Below, piece by piece: positions 51,597 through 61,075 of a stretch of DNA of 64,000 nucleotides. This DNA is from Cyanodermella asteris (taxonomy: Eukaryota > Ascomycota > Lecanoromycetes > Ostropales > Stictidaceae). The notes under the pieces were generated by a model that had not been told where the DNA came from, ran no database searches, and saw only the letters and a list, made by a program, of their open reading frames with translations. Position 1 is the stretch's first letter. Every line of letters begins with the position of its first letter. The position numbers and the translations under genes were made by a program. The stretch spans positions 2,314 to 66,313 of the forward strand of contig UYJD01000017.1 of the NCBI GenBank assembly GCA_900618795.1. The letters are read 5' to 3'.

Positions 51597-52297
51597 GGTC
51601 GCCGGTCGATTGCGATTCCTTGGTATACAGTCAATGCTGGAACGGATAGGCGATGTGCGCGAAGCTACAGAGAAAGAGCGCAGCAAGACAATTGAAACCA
51701 CATAGAAGACAATCTACGGCCGAGAAGGCCGATTGGAAGAACAGATGAGAATGAAGAACAAGGCGCTCCCGCAGCCGAGGCTGTGCTATTTCTGGGCAAG
51801 ACTAGGTAGTGCATAAGCCGCATGCCTCAGACTTTATCCTGATTGGCGCACGAACCTGAGGATTATGAGCCGCTCAAAACAAGTCCGATGAATTGCGAGC
51901 ATACGGACGAAAGTCAGGCACCATCATTGCGCACTGCCAGAAAACAATGAACGCGTTACGGATATAGATCTTAGTCCCTTATGTTGTGACTGTAACCTGC
52001 ATTCTGAGCCGACACTTTCAATGCTTGAAGTGTCGGTCCCAATCAACGGCAATAGGGCATGGATTGAATTAAAGGCAAGCGCCTCTGTGGCATACGCCCT
52101 GCGGCATGCTGTTTGTCCTGTATCCCAATGATGCATTTGTTGCGCCATACAAATCTCCTGAACGCCACGCTCAAAGACTCAAACCGACTCTCCTCTAAGA
52201 CTGTGCTCCTCTGAGCAATGTAAAACCAGCCGACGAATCACCCGTTCCATCGTTATTTCGTTAGATATACAAGTGCCAAGTTTGTCTTTGCACACAC
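51597..52297. other. Intergenic, thioesterase promoter side
   Basis: About 700 bp between the thioesterase start (minus) and the stop codon of the next minus-strand gene. A 74-codon frame (51924-52148 minus) has no recognisable content. Confidence 0.5.
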
Positions 52298-54051
52298 CTA
52301 CATCGCCCACTCGACGACCTCCAATGCAAGCATGACCAAGATCAACGTGCTCGGCAATATCCATACAACGTAACTCTGGAACAGGAGCTTGCTCATAGCA
52401 CCCATGTAAACATTATTCAACTGGCAAATTTGAGCCAACTGCAGGGCACTCGGCGCTCCCGTGAGAAGGAAGACCACGATGACGAAGATTGGATCGTCAA
52501 GGATGGAGACCGGGACGTATTTTGCCACAAGCGCGATTAATGGAGCCATGATGATGGTCGGAAGTAACATGCGGCTGACCAGTGCGGCGATCAGAAGTTT
52601 CTTGTCGCTTGGCTCATTCGGATCCTGTGCTCCAAGCGCCTCGGCAGGCAGAGTGTTTCGAGCCAGATTGGCACCCAGAACAACCAAGATGAGAGGGACA
52701 GCGACGTTACCAGACTGAGAGATGGCGCGGGTGATACTATTGTTGACAAAGGTTCCCTTGGTGAAGAAAGCGGCTTGTACCTCTGGTATGCTTGCAATGA
52801 TAATAGCAACGAGCATAGCCCACAAGGGCGGGTTCATGAACTCCCATACTCCCTTGGCAAAGCGGCCGATTGCGCTGCCGGTTCGGCGCATACCTGCCTG
52901 GACTCCTACAGGCAGAGTGGCGAAACCGACTTTGGCTTGGGCACCGATCCATGCCCCGATGCGGGCGACGAAGCGTCTTGTGTGGGTAGGAAAATTTCGC
53001 ACGCCGCTGACCTGTTCTTCGGCTTCCAGGACCTGATTGTCACCCATGCCGTCTCGCAAGACGGCATAGTTGGACTCCAAATTTCCGTTAGCTGGAGGGA
53101 TCAGCTGCTCATCAATAGTGCGTTTCGGACCATTCTCGAAGGATGATTTCTTAGATGGGCCTGGCGACTGATCGTCCATAAGAGGGGTGCTCTCGCCAGT
53201 GTTCGGGCCAGAGACACCTCGGGAACGGACCAAGGTACCTGAAGAAGATGCGCTGTCCGCGTTATCGATACCTTCCCGGCCCTCTTCAAGGCGAGCGTTA
53301 TATGCAGCCTCTTCCTCCTCTTCGTAGGCTTCCTTCGGTTTCAACAATACGTTGTATCCCCAGGTCCAGCGGAGAAGCTGGCCCAGTTGTTGGAAGATAA
53401 GAAGGTACAGTATACCACGAGCAGCAACCTCGTCATCATTGTCACCAGGGATCTGATCCCAGTGAAGTCCGGAGATGGTCTTGCTCAGGGAAAGCACGAG
53501 AGATATGGGCAACGAGTTTGAATTTCCGAAGACTCCCATGGCGATGATGAAGTTCTGAGGCCTCTTCTTGAATCGGAAGCATTTCGAGATAAGGAAGGCG
53601 GAGAGGTATGAGACGAGGGTTTGAATGATGAAGATGGCGGGAATGATTGCGAGATCGACCAGCTTCTCTGCCGTGAGTTGCGATGCAAGCTTGGTGAAGA
53701 CTGTCGATGGGTGAGCGTCGACAGGCTGATAGGGCATCGGCAGTACTTACTCAGGCATGGGGTAAAGACCATAACATTTAGGTTGGCCAGGAACTTCTGC
53801 GCTTCGGCATCGAACAGCCCTTGTCGTGCGACGATGTACCCGGGCAGGCTGACGAAGACGACTTCCAATACAGCCTCGAAGACCAGAAGCACGAGATGAC
53901 CAAAGTCGGGATGCGAGGAATGAGCACCTCCGCCGGCGGCGTACTGGCCTCCGGTATTGATCAAATAAGATTGATCGACGGTGGCTGCTTCGTAGACATT
54001 CTGCTGGTGCGAGTTCAGCGCAAAGGAGCGCGGACGCGTGAGGAAGCCCAT
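52298..54051 (-). CDS. Auxin efflux carrier (AEC) family transporter
   Basis: There are two exons: 54051-53751 and 53700-52298, giving 567 residues. The 50-nt intron (53701-53750; donor GTAAGT, acceptor TCGACAG) joins VMVFTPCL to IFTKLASQLTAEKL, both within the conserved N-terminal bundle. Helices include HLVLLVFEAVLEVVFVSLPG, LAIIPAIFIIQTLVSYLSAF, the conserved GVFGNSNSLPISLVLSL, and in the C-terminal half PLWAMLVAIIIASIPEVQAA, VPLILVVLGANLAR and FLLTGAPSALQLAQICQLNN. The two five-helix bundles are split by a hydrophilic loop of about 170 residues rich in Glu, Ser and Gly, presumably cytosolic. Family knowledge: the AEC family moves small carboxylate-type solutes across ER or plasma membranes; the fungal substrates are mostly unknown. 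The start is the first Met of the exon. Confidence 0.92.
53701..53750 (-). other. Intron of the AEC transporter gene
   Basis: A 50-nt intron with a GTAAGT donor and CGACAG acceptor, phase 1. It lies in the second transmembrane region of the N-terminal bundle. Confidence 0.9.
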
Positions 54052-54936
54052 GTCCGGAACGATGCGCGAACAGGTTTTGCGGGCTCGAAGAGGCAGGCGT
54101 GCCCCTGCCGGTAGTGACAGGTATACAGAAGTCCGGATGGAGTAGGCCTGGAAGGAAGATTTTAGGATTTTAGTTCAAGGGCAGCATTGTGGTTGCGGAG
54201 ACGGCGGGCAGGGAGGGAGGCGCCCGAGGGGATTATTTCGCCAGCAGACGATGATGGAAGGGCAAAAACAGGCTGGTTTATCTCTTGTTCTGCTTGTCCG
54301 TGGGAGAAGCGAGTCGTGGCGCGTCAGCAGCTTGAGCCAGGCGCCGGGCCAAGACTTTCATGGCCTGGGCGGGAAGTGAAAGCGCGCTAAGCTTTCCGCT
54401 GCGCCCGCCAGAGTATCAGCACAATACAGTAATCAGCCTGCTCAGGCTTCGGGGCTGTCTGAGGTCCCCTAGAACCCCCCTGCCCCCTCCACCGCTTCGG
54501 CGGTTTGACCTCTGACGTCGAACTTGGGTCAGTTCATCGATTCCTCTTCCCGTTCTTGCTGCTCTTGTCTCATCCTTCGGTCTATCTTGTTGTCTACTGT
54601 CTATTCTCCGTCGACATCGGGAAATCGGCCACATTACGACTGGAAATACCACGCCAAATCGACCCAATGAATCGGCTTGTCGCTCAGACGTGCTTGCCGT
54701 GTGGCACTGTCTTGGCGTCTTCCTGTTCTGATGGGACTGAGGTGCGAGGGATCCAGAATCAACAAATAGCATGCAATGCCATTAACTTAATAGCGTGGCG
54801 GACTTTCCCCACCACCGCAGGCCTTGGCCGTTCTTGTCTCGCTGGTGTCACACACATCACGTCAGGTTCTTGTTAGTGTCCTTTCTTTTGCTGGCAGGTC
54901 GGACTCCGGCTCCGTAAGTGGGACCAGGTTGCATCA

Positions 54937-54993
54937 TAGGTACCTACCTACCAACTCTCATGTGCAATTCCACCTAGGTACTACTAGGTAAAC
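54937..54993. promoter_or_regulatory. Cluster of TAGGTA/TACCTA motifs
   Basis: The stretch opens with the palindrome TAGGTACCTA (54937-54946) followed by further ACCTACC, and contains CACCTAGGTACTACTAGGTAA (54971 onwards). Five or more copies of TAGGTA or its complement occur within 57 bp. Similar motifs are frequent in promoters of filamentous ascomycetes. The function is unknown. Confidence 0.4.
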
Positions 54994-55001
54994 AAGACGA
55001 C

Positions 55002-55319
55002 ATGTCTGCTTCATCCTCAGCTATAGCATACCAAGATTACGGATCCCTACTTCACCGTATGGGATCGTCGAACCAACTTGATAGAGACCATTTGTTATAC
55101 ACGCAATGCATGGCTATCACTGACACACGCGACTCACCGAAGTACGTTGGTGCTGTGCATGCCTTGTTTCAACAGTCCCAATCGCTTATCACAAGACCAG
55201 ACTCTAAAGCAAATCGAGATCGAGCCGCCAAAGGTCTGCAGATCTTGTGCCAGTTCAGGTCATACACTTGCAGTGCTTCGGGCGTTCTGCAGCATCTTTT
55301 ACGTAGAGTGTCAGTCTGA
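55002..55319 (+). CDS. Doubtful small ORF, 105 codons
   Basis: An ATG frame (MSASSSAIAYQDYGSLLHRM...) directly after a TAGGTA-rich stretch. The composition is protein-like, with a possible helical segment (YVGAVHALFQQSQSLITRP), but there is no known domain, signal peptide or clear codon bias. It could be a small lineage-specific gene or a chance frame. Confidence 0.2.
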   Translation: MSASSSAIAYQDYGSLLHRMGSSNQLDRDHLLYTQCMAITDTRDSPKYVGAVHALFQQSQSLITRPDSKANRDRAAKGLQILCQFRSYTCSASGVLQHLLRRVSV

Positions 55320-56154
55320 AACATGCGGAAGTGTCGACTTTCCGAACATCTGTCGCAGGCCGAGAAAGGAAACTCGAATGTGGTAAAAGCTTGATTGATC
55401 TAGATCCGTGCCAGATGCATAGGCTTGCATAAGCAGGCTTTGCGCGATTTCGGGATCCTGAACTGCAGTGGTGGTGATGAGCAGGCATGCGGACTCGGAT
55501 TACAGGCCGAACTAGAAAGATGTGCAGGGTCTCAGTCCTGGAAAATATTATGAAGGCCGATGGGGATTGCGAGAAGCCGATGATGCGCTTCGTCTTTCGA
55601 TCCCTAGCCGGCCGCACCACGTCGGCGATCAGAACTGCGCATCACGGACGGCCTGCAATTTCCACTGCAACAAGCTGACCATGTTCCAAATCTCCTACTA
55701 AGCATTATTCTTGTGTATACAGGCCTGCTCTCGAGGCATTGGCTAGCAGATCGTGCTGACTCTGTAAACGAGCATGCCTTCGTTCTTTCGCGCACACACC
55801 CATCGCCCTCTCACTCACAGCCGCTACCTATAGACTACCTAGACTTCTCGCCCGACGCCACGCAGTATCTTCACGCCCGTCGACACTGTAAGCCTGCTGC
55901 CCCTCGCTCCTTTATGCATCAGCGGTTTCGGTGGCGATCCTCCATTGTCACAAGCAGGTCATCTGCAGCTTCGTCACTTTGACTCGCGTCAACCGCAGAC
56001 GTGAAATAATCCCTGCCCAGATGTGCGCCGCCAGCGGCAGCTTCATTGACAGCAAGTCCTAATCCCAGAACCAGAACTACCTATTTTCTCGACCGCCCAC
56101 ACTTGACTCGCAGTTCACCCATCCTGCTCTCGCTACCCACGCGAGCTCAACTCC

Positions 56155-56169
56155 ATGCTACATCGATAG
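56155..56169 (+). other. Short uORF in the Pbs2 leader
   Basis: ATG CTA CAT CGA TAG, a four-residue uORF, lies 110 nt upstream of the Pbs2 start codon in a C-rich stretch that is probably transcribed. Whether the mRNA includes it depends on the unmapped transcription start. Confidence 0.35.
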
Positions 56170-56279
56170 AACCCTCCTGACAGAACGGCGTTGCGCCACG
56201 GCGAACGCAAACACCTCGACCCCTCTATTTCACCCCGAGAACCTCCAGACCTACACCTTTTCGAGCAACAACACTCAAG

Positions 56280-58244
56280 ATGACCTCTCCTTACGATGAG
56301 GGGACCTCCCCGCTTACCCCAGACACTCCAGACGAGCTCGACTTGGGCGACTCTCCAGCGGCCTCGCCCAGTGCAGAGCATCCGCTCGGCGGCCCAACAT
56401 CGCCCATCGCCCCTCGAGGCACAGCACACCGCGCCAGCACAGATCCTGCGGTCTCGACACCCTTGTCAGCTACAGCTTCGCCGCTGGCTGGCCTGAACGC
56501 AGCACGAAGACCCGGTGCACCCGCCCCATCTCCATCTGCCACACGAGTGACGGGCAGCTTACAAGAGCGTATGAGAGCTTTCCAGCTTTCACGAAGCGGT
56601 GCACCGCCCGGAGCACAACCTAACGGCGCCGTTCCAAGAACTCCTGGTGCACCAGCAGTAGGGCCCATACCAGGTGGTACTATGCAAATGCCGTTTCGGC
56701 CAGCGGCCAACCACATGAATTCGGCTCCTGCTGTGCCTGGCAGGAAAGTGGGAGGCCTCGGCGCGAAAAGAGGATTGGGACTGAAGCTTTCCGATGCTCA
56801 GAAGCCCGCAGAACCCACCACAAATGGTCAGCCTGCCAAAGACGACGAGCAGCCGGACCAGGCAGGCAAGGTGGGTTCCGCTTTCAAAAAGTATGCCGAA
56901 TACGTGGATACAAATAAGGGCGTTATCAATTTCAAGGGCAAAGCAGTCCTTCACGGTTCAGGAATCGATTTTGCTGGTGGGCAGTCGTTTACCATCTCTC
57001 TCGACGAGGTCGACACATTGGAAGAGCTGGGAAAAGGCAACTACGGAACAGTCTACAAAGTTCGGCACTCAAGACCACGCGTGAGAAGACCCGGCCAAGG
57101 ACTGGCGGGGAATAAAACCCCGGGAAATTTGAGTCGCGAAGGCACAGGGTTAAGTGACGGCTCAGTACCACCATCTCCAGTCGTCCGGGGTGTCCAGACT
57201 TCAGGGGTAGTTATGGCCATGAAAGAGCTTCGCCTTGAACTTGACGACTCGAAATTCCAGCAAATCATCATGGAGCTTGACGTCCTACACCGATGTGTTT
57301 CACCGTTCATCGTCGATTTTTACGGCGCCTTCTTCCAGGAAGGTGCGGTCTACATCTGCATGGAATTCATGGACGCCAGCATTGACAAGCTCTACGGCGA
57401 TGGCATGCCCGAAGGCGTCTTGCGGAAGGTAGCACTCAGTACGGTTATGGGCCTCAAGAGTCTCAAAGACGAGCACAACATCATTCATCGCGATGTCAAG
57501 CCGACAAACATCTTGGTTAATACTCGAGGTCAGATCAAAATCTGTGATTTTGGTGTCAGCGGAAACCTTGTCGCGAGCATAGCCAGGACAAACATCGGCT
57601 GCCAGTCGTACATGGCTCCTGAGCGAATATCAAGCGGAGGCGTCGCGCAGGCCGGAGCTGTTGGAGGATCATACAGCGTACAGAGTGATATCTGGAGTCT
57701 GGCATTGACAATAATCGAGTGTGCAATGGGCAGGTACCCGTATCCCCCTGAGACGTATAACAACATCTTCTCGCAATTGAGCGTAAGTTTAAAGCTGAAG
57801 TTCGTGCTTGAGAAGCAAAAACTGACACGTGCGCAGGCTATCGTTGATGGTGACCCGCCAGACCTCCCTTCAGAAGGCTATTCCGACGACGCCCGTGACT
57901 TTGTCCACTCGTGTCTGAACAAGGTACCGAAGAACCGACCCACCTATGCCATGCTCCTCCGACATCCCTGGCTCGCACCACTTTTACTTCCACCCACCAT
58001 TTCAGAAGAGGAGGAAGAGACAGCACCTGAAGAGCCTGGCCCCGACATTGCCGAGGGACTCGGAAGTGCTCCCCCCACAGCCGACAAAGAAGTCGCCGCT
58101 TGGGTCATCGAACAGCTCGATAAGAAGAAAGCCGGCACTTTGCGAGGAGCAGAGAAGCCAGCATTGCATGCGGCTCCATTGACCGCCACTGGGGCAAGTG
58201 ATGAACAGGTAGTTCCAGCAGGAACCGCCGAGGTAGCAGCATAG
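56280..58244 (+). CDS. PBS2: MAP kinase kinase of the HOG osmostress pathway, Pbs2 type
   Basis: A 654-codon frame; a 54-nt in-frame intron (57783-57836) most likely reduces the product to 636 residues. The N-terminal 200 residues are Pro/Ser/Ala-rich and probably disordered. The kinase domain begins near residue 245: glycine loop GKGNYGTVYKV, then an insert of about 45 residues before the ATP lysine in VVMAMKELRLEL, HRDVKPTNILV near 403, DFGVSGN near 424, and the MAPKK activation segment SIARTNIGCQSYMAPE near 433, with the S/T-x3-T phosphosites. GYSDDARDFVHSCL and the LRHPWL end motif follow, then a Glu-rich C-terminus. Family knowledge: Pbs2 is phosphorylated by Ste11/Ssk2-type kinases and activates the p38-like MAPK Hog1/SakA. 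The N-lobe insert is, as far as I recall, typical of filamentous-fungal Pbs2 proteins. Confidence 0.96.
   Translation: MTSPYDEGTSPLTPDTPDELDLGDSPAASPSAEHPLGGPTSPIAPRGTAHRASTDPAVSTPLSATASPLAGLNAARRPGAPAPSPSATRVTGSLQERMRAFQLSRSGAPPGAQPNGAVPRTPGAPAVGPIPGGTMQMPFRPAANHMNSAPAVPGRKVGGLGAKRGLGLKLSDAQKPAEPTTNGQPAKDDEQPDQAGKVGSAFKKYAEYVDTNKGVINFKGKAVLHGSGIDFAGGQSFTISLDEVDTLEELGKGNYGTVYKVRHSRPRVRRPGQGLAGNKTPGNLSREGTGLSDGSVPPSPVVRGVQTSGVVMAMKELRLELDDSKFQQIIMELDVLHRCVSPFIVDFYGAFFQEGAVYICMEFMDASIDKLYGDGMPEGVLRKVALSTVMGLKSLKDEHNIIHRDVKPTNILVNTRGQIKICDFGVSGNLVASIARTNIGCQSYMAPERISSGGVAQAGAVGGSYSVQSDIWSLALTIIECAMGRYPYPPETYNNIFSQLSVSLKLKFVLEKQKLTRAQAIVDGDPPDLPSEGYSDDARDFVHSCLNKVPKNRPTYAMLLRHPWLAPLLLPPTISEEEEETAPEEPGPDIAEGLGSAPPTADKEVAAWVIEQLDKKKAGTLRGAEKPALHAAPLTATGASDEQVVPAGTAEVAA
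57783..57836 (+). other. In-frame 54-nt intron in PBS2
   Basis: A consensus GTAAGT donor, a CTGAC branch-type motif and a GTGCGCAG acceptor enclose 18 codons without a stop, phase 0. Splicing joins FSQLS to AIVDGDPPDLP, which is the uninterrupted form conserved in MAPKKs. Retention inserts 18 residues (VSLKLKFVLEKQKLTRAQ) into the C-lobe. Confidence 0.85.
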
Positions 58245-58783
58245 AAAGAGACCGAATATTGTCGTGCCCAATTAGCAGCGTGTGGACATCGGACTGTCAC
58301 GTTGAGATGCATTGGTGGCCCCGCTCGCCGTTGAGGTTATACTAGGCGTTGCTGATGAGCATATTCATTATTAGTGGCAGACCAGCACGAGCGAGCTTTT
58401 GTTTCAAGGCATTACGAGGGAGGATCAATGACATCGAGGCCCTACAGTCGACGGTCGGTTTTGAAAGGTTTCATCGATTTTCTGCCTTGCCGCAGCCGTT
58501 TAACTTCTGAGAGAACGGCTTTGCCATATGGAGATAGCGCTCGATGATAAACACATTACATCCCTCATGCAAGATATTGACCCAGAACCCCTGCTTGAAC
58601 GTGCTTGTCTATGGGAGAATCGGGAAGAAGATGTCAATCCCTGAACGCGTGTATGCCTATTGAAATCAAAATTTGGTGATCGACAAAAATCGCAGAGAAA
58701 CTCATCAAGTCGTGAACGTGAACGTCGTGTAAAATCCTGCATGTATCATCCCCAAGCCCTCATCTCTGCTCTGAGATCCACCA
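58245..58783. other. Convergent 3' spacer, PBS2 / RID gene
   Basis: A 539-bp spacer between two stop codons that should hold both 3' UTRs. No gene is visible. Confidence 0.5.
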
Positions 58784-61075
58784 TCACGCGACCCCGTCCA
58801 CGACTTTCAGTTGCTCAACGATCGATGAGAACAAGCGCTTTGCAAATAGCGGTGGCACAGCGTTGCCAATCTGCTTCTTCAAAATTGTCTTGCTCAGGTT
58901 CGTCGGAAACATGTGATACAAGGGGAAGGTCTGAAGCGACGCAACTTCCCTCATCGTGTATCCCCGCTTCCCGTTCGGATGGTTGTTTCCTATTCCACCT
59001 CCGCACGTGAGCACCTTGGCCAATTTCTCGTCGCCGTCAAACGCTTTGTAAGACGCCGGTACGGGGCGATTGAGCGGATTGTGGTCGTACCAGCCGGTCG
59101 GTATGCCGCGAATAGCATCGTTCACCGTGTGATACGGCCGCTTGCCAGCAGCCAGCGTTTCCGAGTGACGTGGGATCGGAAAGAAGGGAAGCTGTTCACC
59201 GGGGCAAGACGCGATGATGATCAGGCGCTTTCGCTCTTGAGGCACGCCGTAGTCGGCCATGTTGACTATCTTCCAACGAACGCTGAAACCCAAGCTGGTG
59301 AACTGCTCGATGATGGCGAAATAAAACTCCGAGTGGCGCTCTTGCGCCAGACCAAAGGTTTGTTCGAGTGTGACGATGCGTGGCTTCACCTTGCGCAATA
59401 GTTCGGTGATGTGGAATTGCGCAGCGGTGTTGTCTTCGTCATTCTGACCAGGACGTGTATGGGCAGGTGAAAAGAATTGGCATGGCGGCGAGAGGTGCAG
59501 GATGTCGACCACTCGATGATAGTCCTTATTCGTGATGAAGCCAAATACGTCCGTGTTAGCAACCAGAGTGCTAGGGCTCATCTTCGAGTAAGCAAGACAC
59601 ATCTCCTTCTGGAAGTCGAATGACCAGTCGACGTGGCAGCTAGCTTCGCGCATTCCCCGCCCGGTGCCTCCGCCGCCACAAAAGCCGTCTCCGCACGTGT
59701 ATCTTCGGAGCGTCGGATGGAGAATCCTGCCAGCAGAGCGTGCGCTCGTTGTCCGTTTCCAGGAATGATCGGTCATATGAAATTGATGGCGTGATACCGG
59801 CAGAGGGCCGGGAACCTCGAATACTTCGTCGTCACCAAGGAGGTTATCCCCAGGTGACAGCTCAAAGGGAGTAGCTTGTCCGCTAACGGGTAGCTCCTCG
59901 TCATCCGAGTCATCTGGTATCGAGATCGCATGTTGTACGGAGAGTCCCTCCAACGCCTGTGGTGGATGTAAATAGTCCTCTGTGGAATAGAGGTCATACT
60001 GTTCCTGGCCAGCCGGTAGATTGGTTGGGAAGCGCTCTCGAGCAGATTTATTCAGATCCAGCTCTTTTCGAATCGCTTGAGCTTCAAGCTCATGCATCCC
60101 TCTTGCCGATCCTCCTCTTGCCGTCTGTCCACGCCATTGAAACCGGCGGGCCTCATCACTCACACTCCATTGAGAATCTGCGCTTTCTTCAGAAATGTGT
60201 ATTAGGGCTCCCGCCTTTTCACGTTTCGACTGTGGCTCTTGTTGAGGTGCAGCATAGCGGCAAAAGAACACCGGCCAAGTAGATCCGCTGGATCGTTCGA
60301 AGTGTTGCTGCTGCGCGCGACATTGCTCCACGGTCATGTTCGTTCGGATGATGTGGCAATGTCTGTACATTTGCTCGATTCTGACGGTGTGCAAGCTGAG
60401 AGGCGGTGATCCATCACCTCGATCGTCGCTGCTGGCGATGACCTGGGTCTGGTAAAGCTCGTTGCCGCTAACAGCTTGCGAAAGCATGCGGGCGATGGGA
60501 CCTTTGTCAGATTTTTGGTACAATTCGCCGCATAGCAAGATATCATCCTTCTCGAATGAGCACAGGACATGCTTGACTCGCAGACAATGGCCATTCCTTA
60601 GCTGCACATCATTCCCTGCGCTTCCGCTGACGTAGGTCCCATCGTGGAAAGCGCCTTGAATGATCTTATATGAGCTGTCGAGGCTCGTCAAGAGCGCTGG
60701 ATCATCTGGTTGAAGCGTTTGTCGTGTGGATTTGTGGATCTCTGACATTGCTCTTCGAGCGACAAAGTGCAAATGCCCATTTGCGATCACAGCCTCGCGA
60801 TGTGAAGAGAAATCGTCGTCGTCATCGATGATCATCACATCCGGTTCTGTAGACGGGTTCCATCGTTGCTGAGTCTCTCTCAACGATGCAATTGTAGCCT
60901 GTACGAGGCCATCATCAATTGACATGCTTGAGAGATATCTTGACGTGTTGGAGAGCTGTCTGTTAACTGGCCTTGCGGTAACACTGCGGGCGGTATTGGA
61001 GGCGAAGAAATGACTGACAGGCTGTTCGCGGTTCGTCATGAAACGACTGCGATGAGAAATAAAAGCATTCCGCAT
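58784..61075 (-). CDS. rid: RID/Masc1-type DNA cytosine-5 methyltransferase
   Basis: A 763-residue product in a single exon. The N-terminal 200 residues contain a divergent BAH-like region (AGNDVQLRNGHCLRVKHVLC, DDILLCGELYQ). The methyltransferase domain starts near residue 460 with motif I FCGGGGTGRGMREA. The catalytic loop SPPCQFFSPAH is near residue 530. Motif VI reads VTLEQTFG near 573, with EQT where most C5-methyltransferases have ENV; this EQT is the signature of the RID/Masc1 group. Later motifs are YGVPQERKRLIIIA, GYTMREVASLQTFP and KQIGNAVPPLFAK. Family knowledge: RID is needed for repeat-induced point mutation in Neurospora, and Masc1 for methylation induced premeiotically in Ascobolus. 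The gene looks complete. It is divergent from amidophosphoribosyltransferase and convergent with PBS2. The start is the first Met; an alternative lies 12 codons later. Confidence 0.94.
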   Translation of the reverse strand: MRNAFISHRSRFMTNREQPVSHFFASNTARSVTARPVNRQLSNTSRYLSSMSIDDGLVQATIASLRETQQRWNPSTEPDVMIIDDDDDFSSHREAVIANGHLHFVARRAMSEIHKSTRQTLQPDDPALLTSLDSSYKIIQGAFHDGTYVSGSAGNDVQLRNGHCLRVKHVLCSFEKDDILLCGELYQKSDKGPIARMLSQAVSGNELYQTQVIASSDDRGDGSPPLSLHTVRIEQMYRHCHIIRTNMTVEQCRAQQQHFERSSGSTWPVFFCRYAAPQQEPQSKREKAGALIHISEESADSQWSVSDEARRFQWRGQTARGGSARGMHELEAQAIRKELDLNKSARERFPTNLPAGQEQYDLYSTEDYLHPPQALEGLSVQHAISIPDDSDDEELPVSGQATPFELSPGDNLLGDDEVFEVPGPLPVSRHQFHMTDHSWKRTTSARSAGRILHPTLRRYTCGDGFCGGGGTGRGMREASCHVDWSFDFQKEMCLAYSKMSPSTLVANTDVFGFITNKDYHRVVDILHLSPPCQFFSPAHTRPGQNDEDNTAAQFHITELLRKVKPRIVTLEQTFGLAQERHSEFYFAIIEQFTSLGFSVRWKIVNMADYGVPQERKRLIIIASCPGEQLPFFPIPRHSETLAAGKRPYHTVNDAIRGIPTGWYDHNPLNRPVPASYKAFDGDEKLAKVLTCGGGIGNNHPNGKRGYTMREVASLQTFPLYHMFPTNLSKTILKKQIGNAVPPLFAKRLFSSIVEQLKVVDGVA

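Larger units (their letters stand above)
54052..56279. other. Divergent intergenic region, AEC transporter to Pbs2
   Basis: About 2.2 kb between divergent start codons. A 105-codon frame at 55002-55319 is listed separately as doubtful. The right end (about 55,900-56,279) is a C-rich leader typical of fungal 5' UTRs, and contains a short uORF. A cluster of TAGGTA motifs lies at 54937-54993. Confidence 0.5.
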
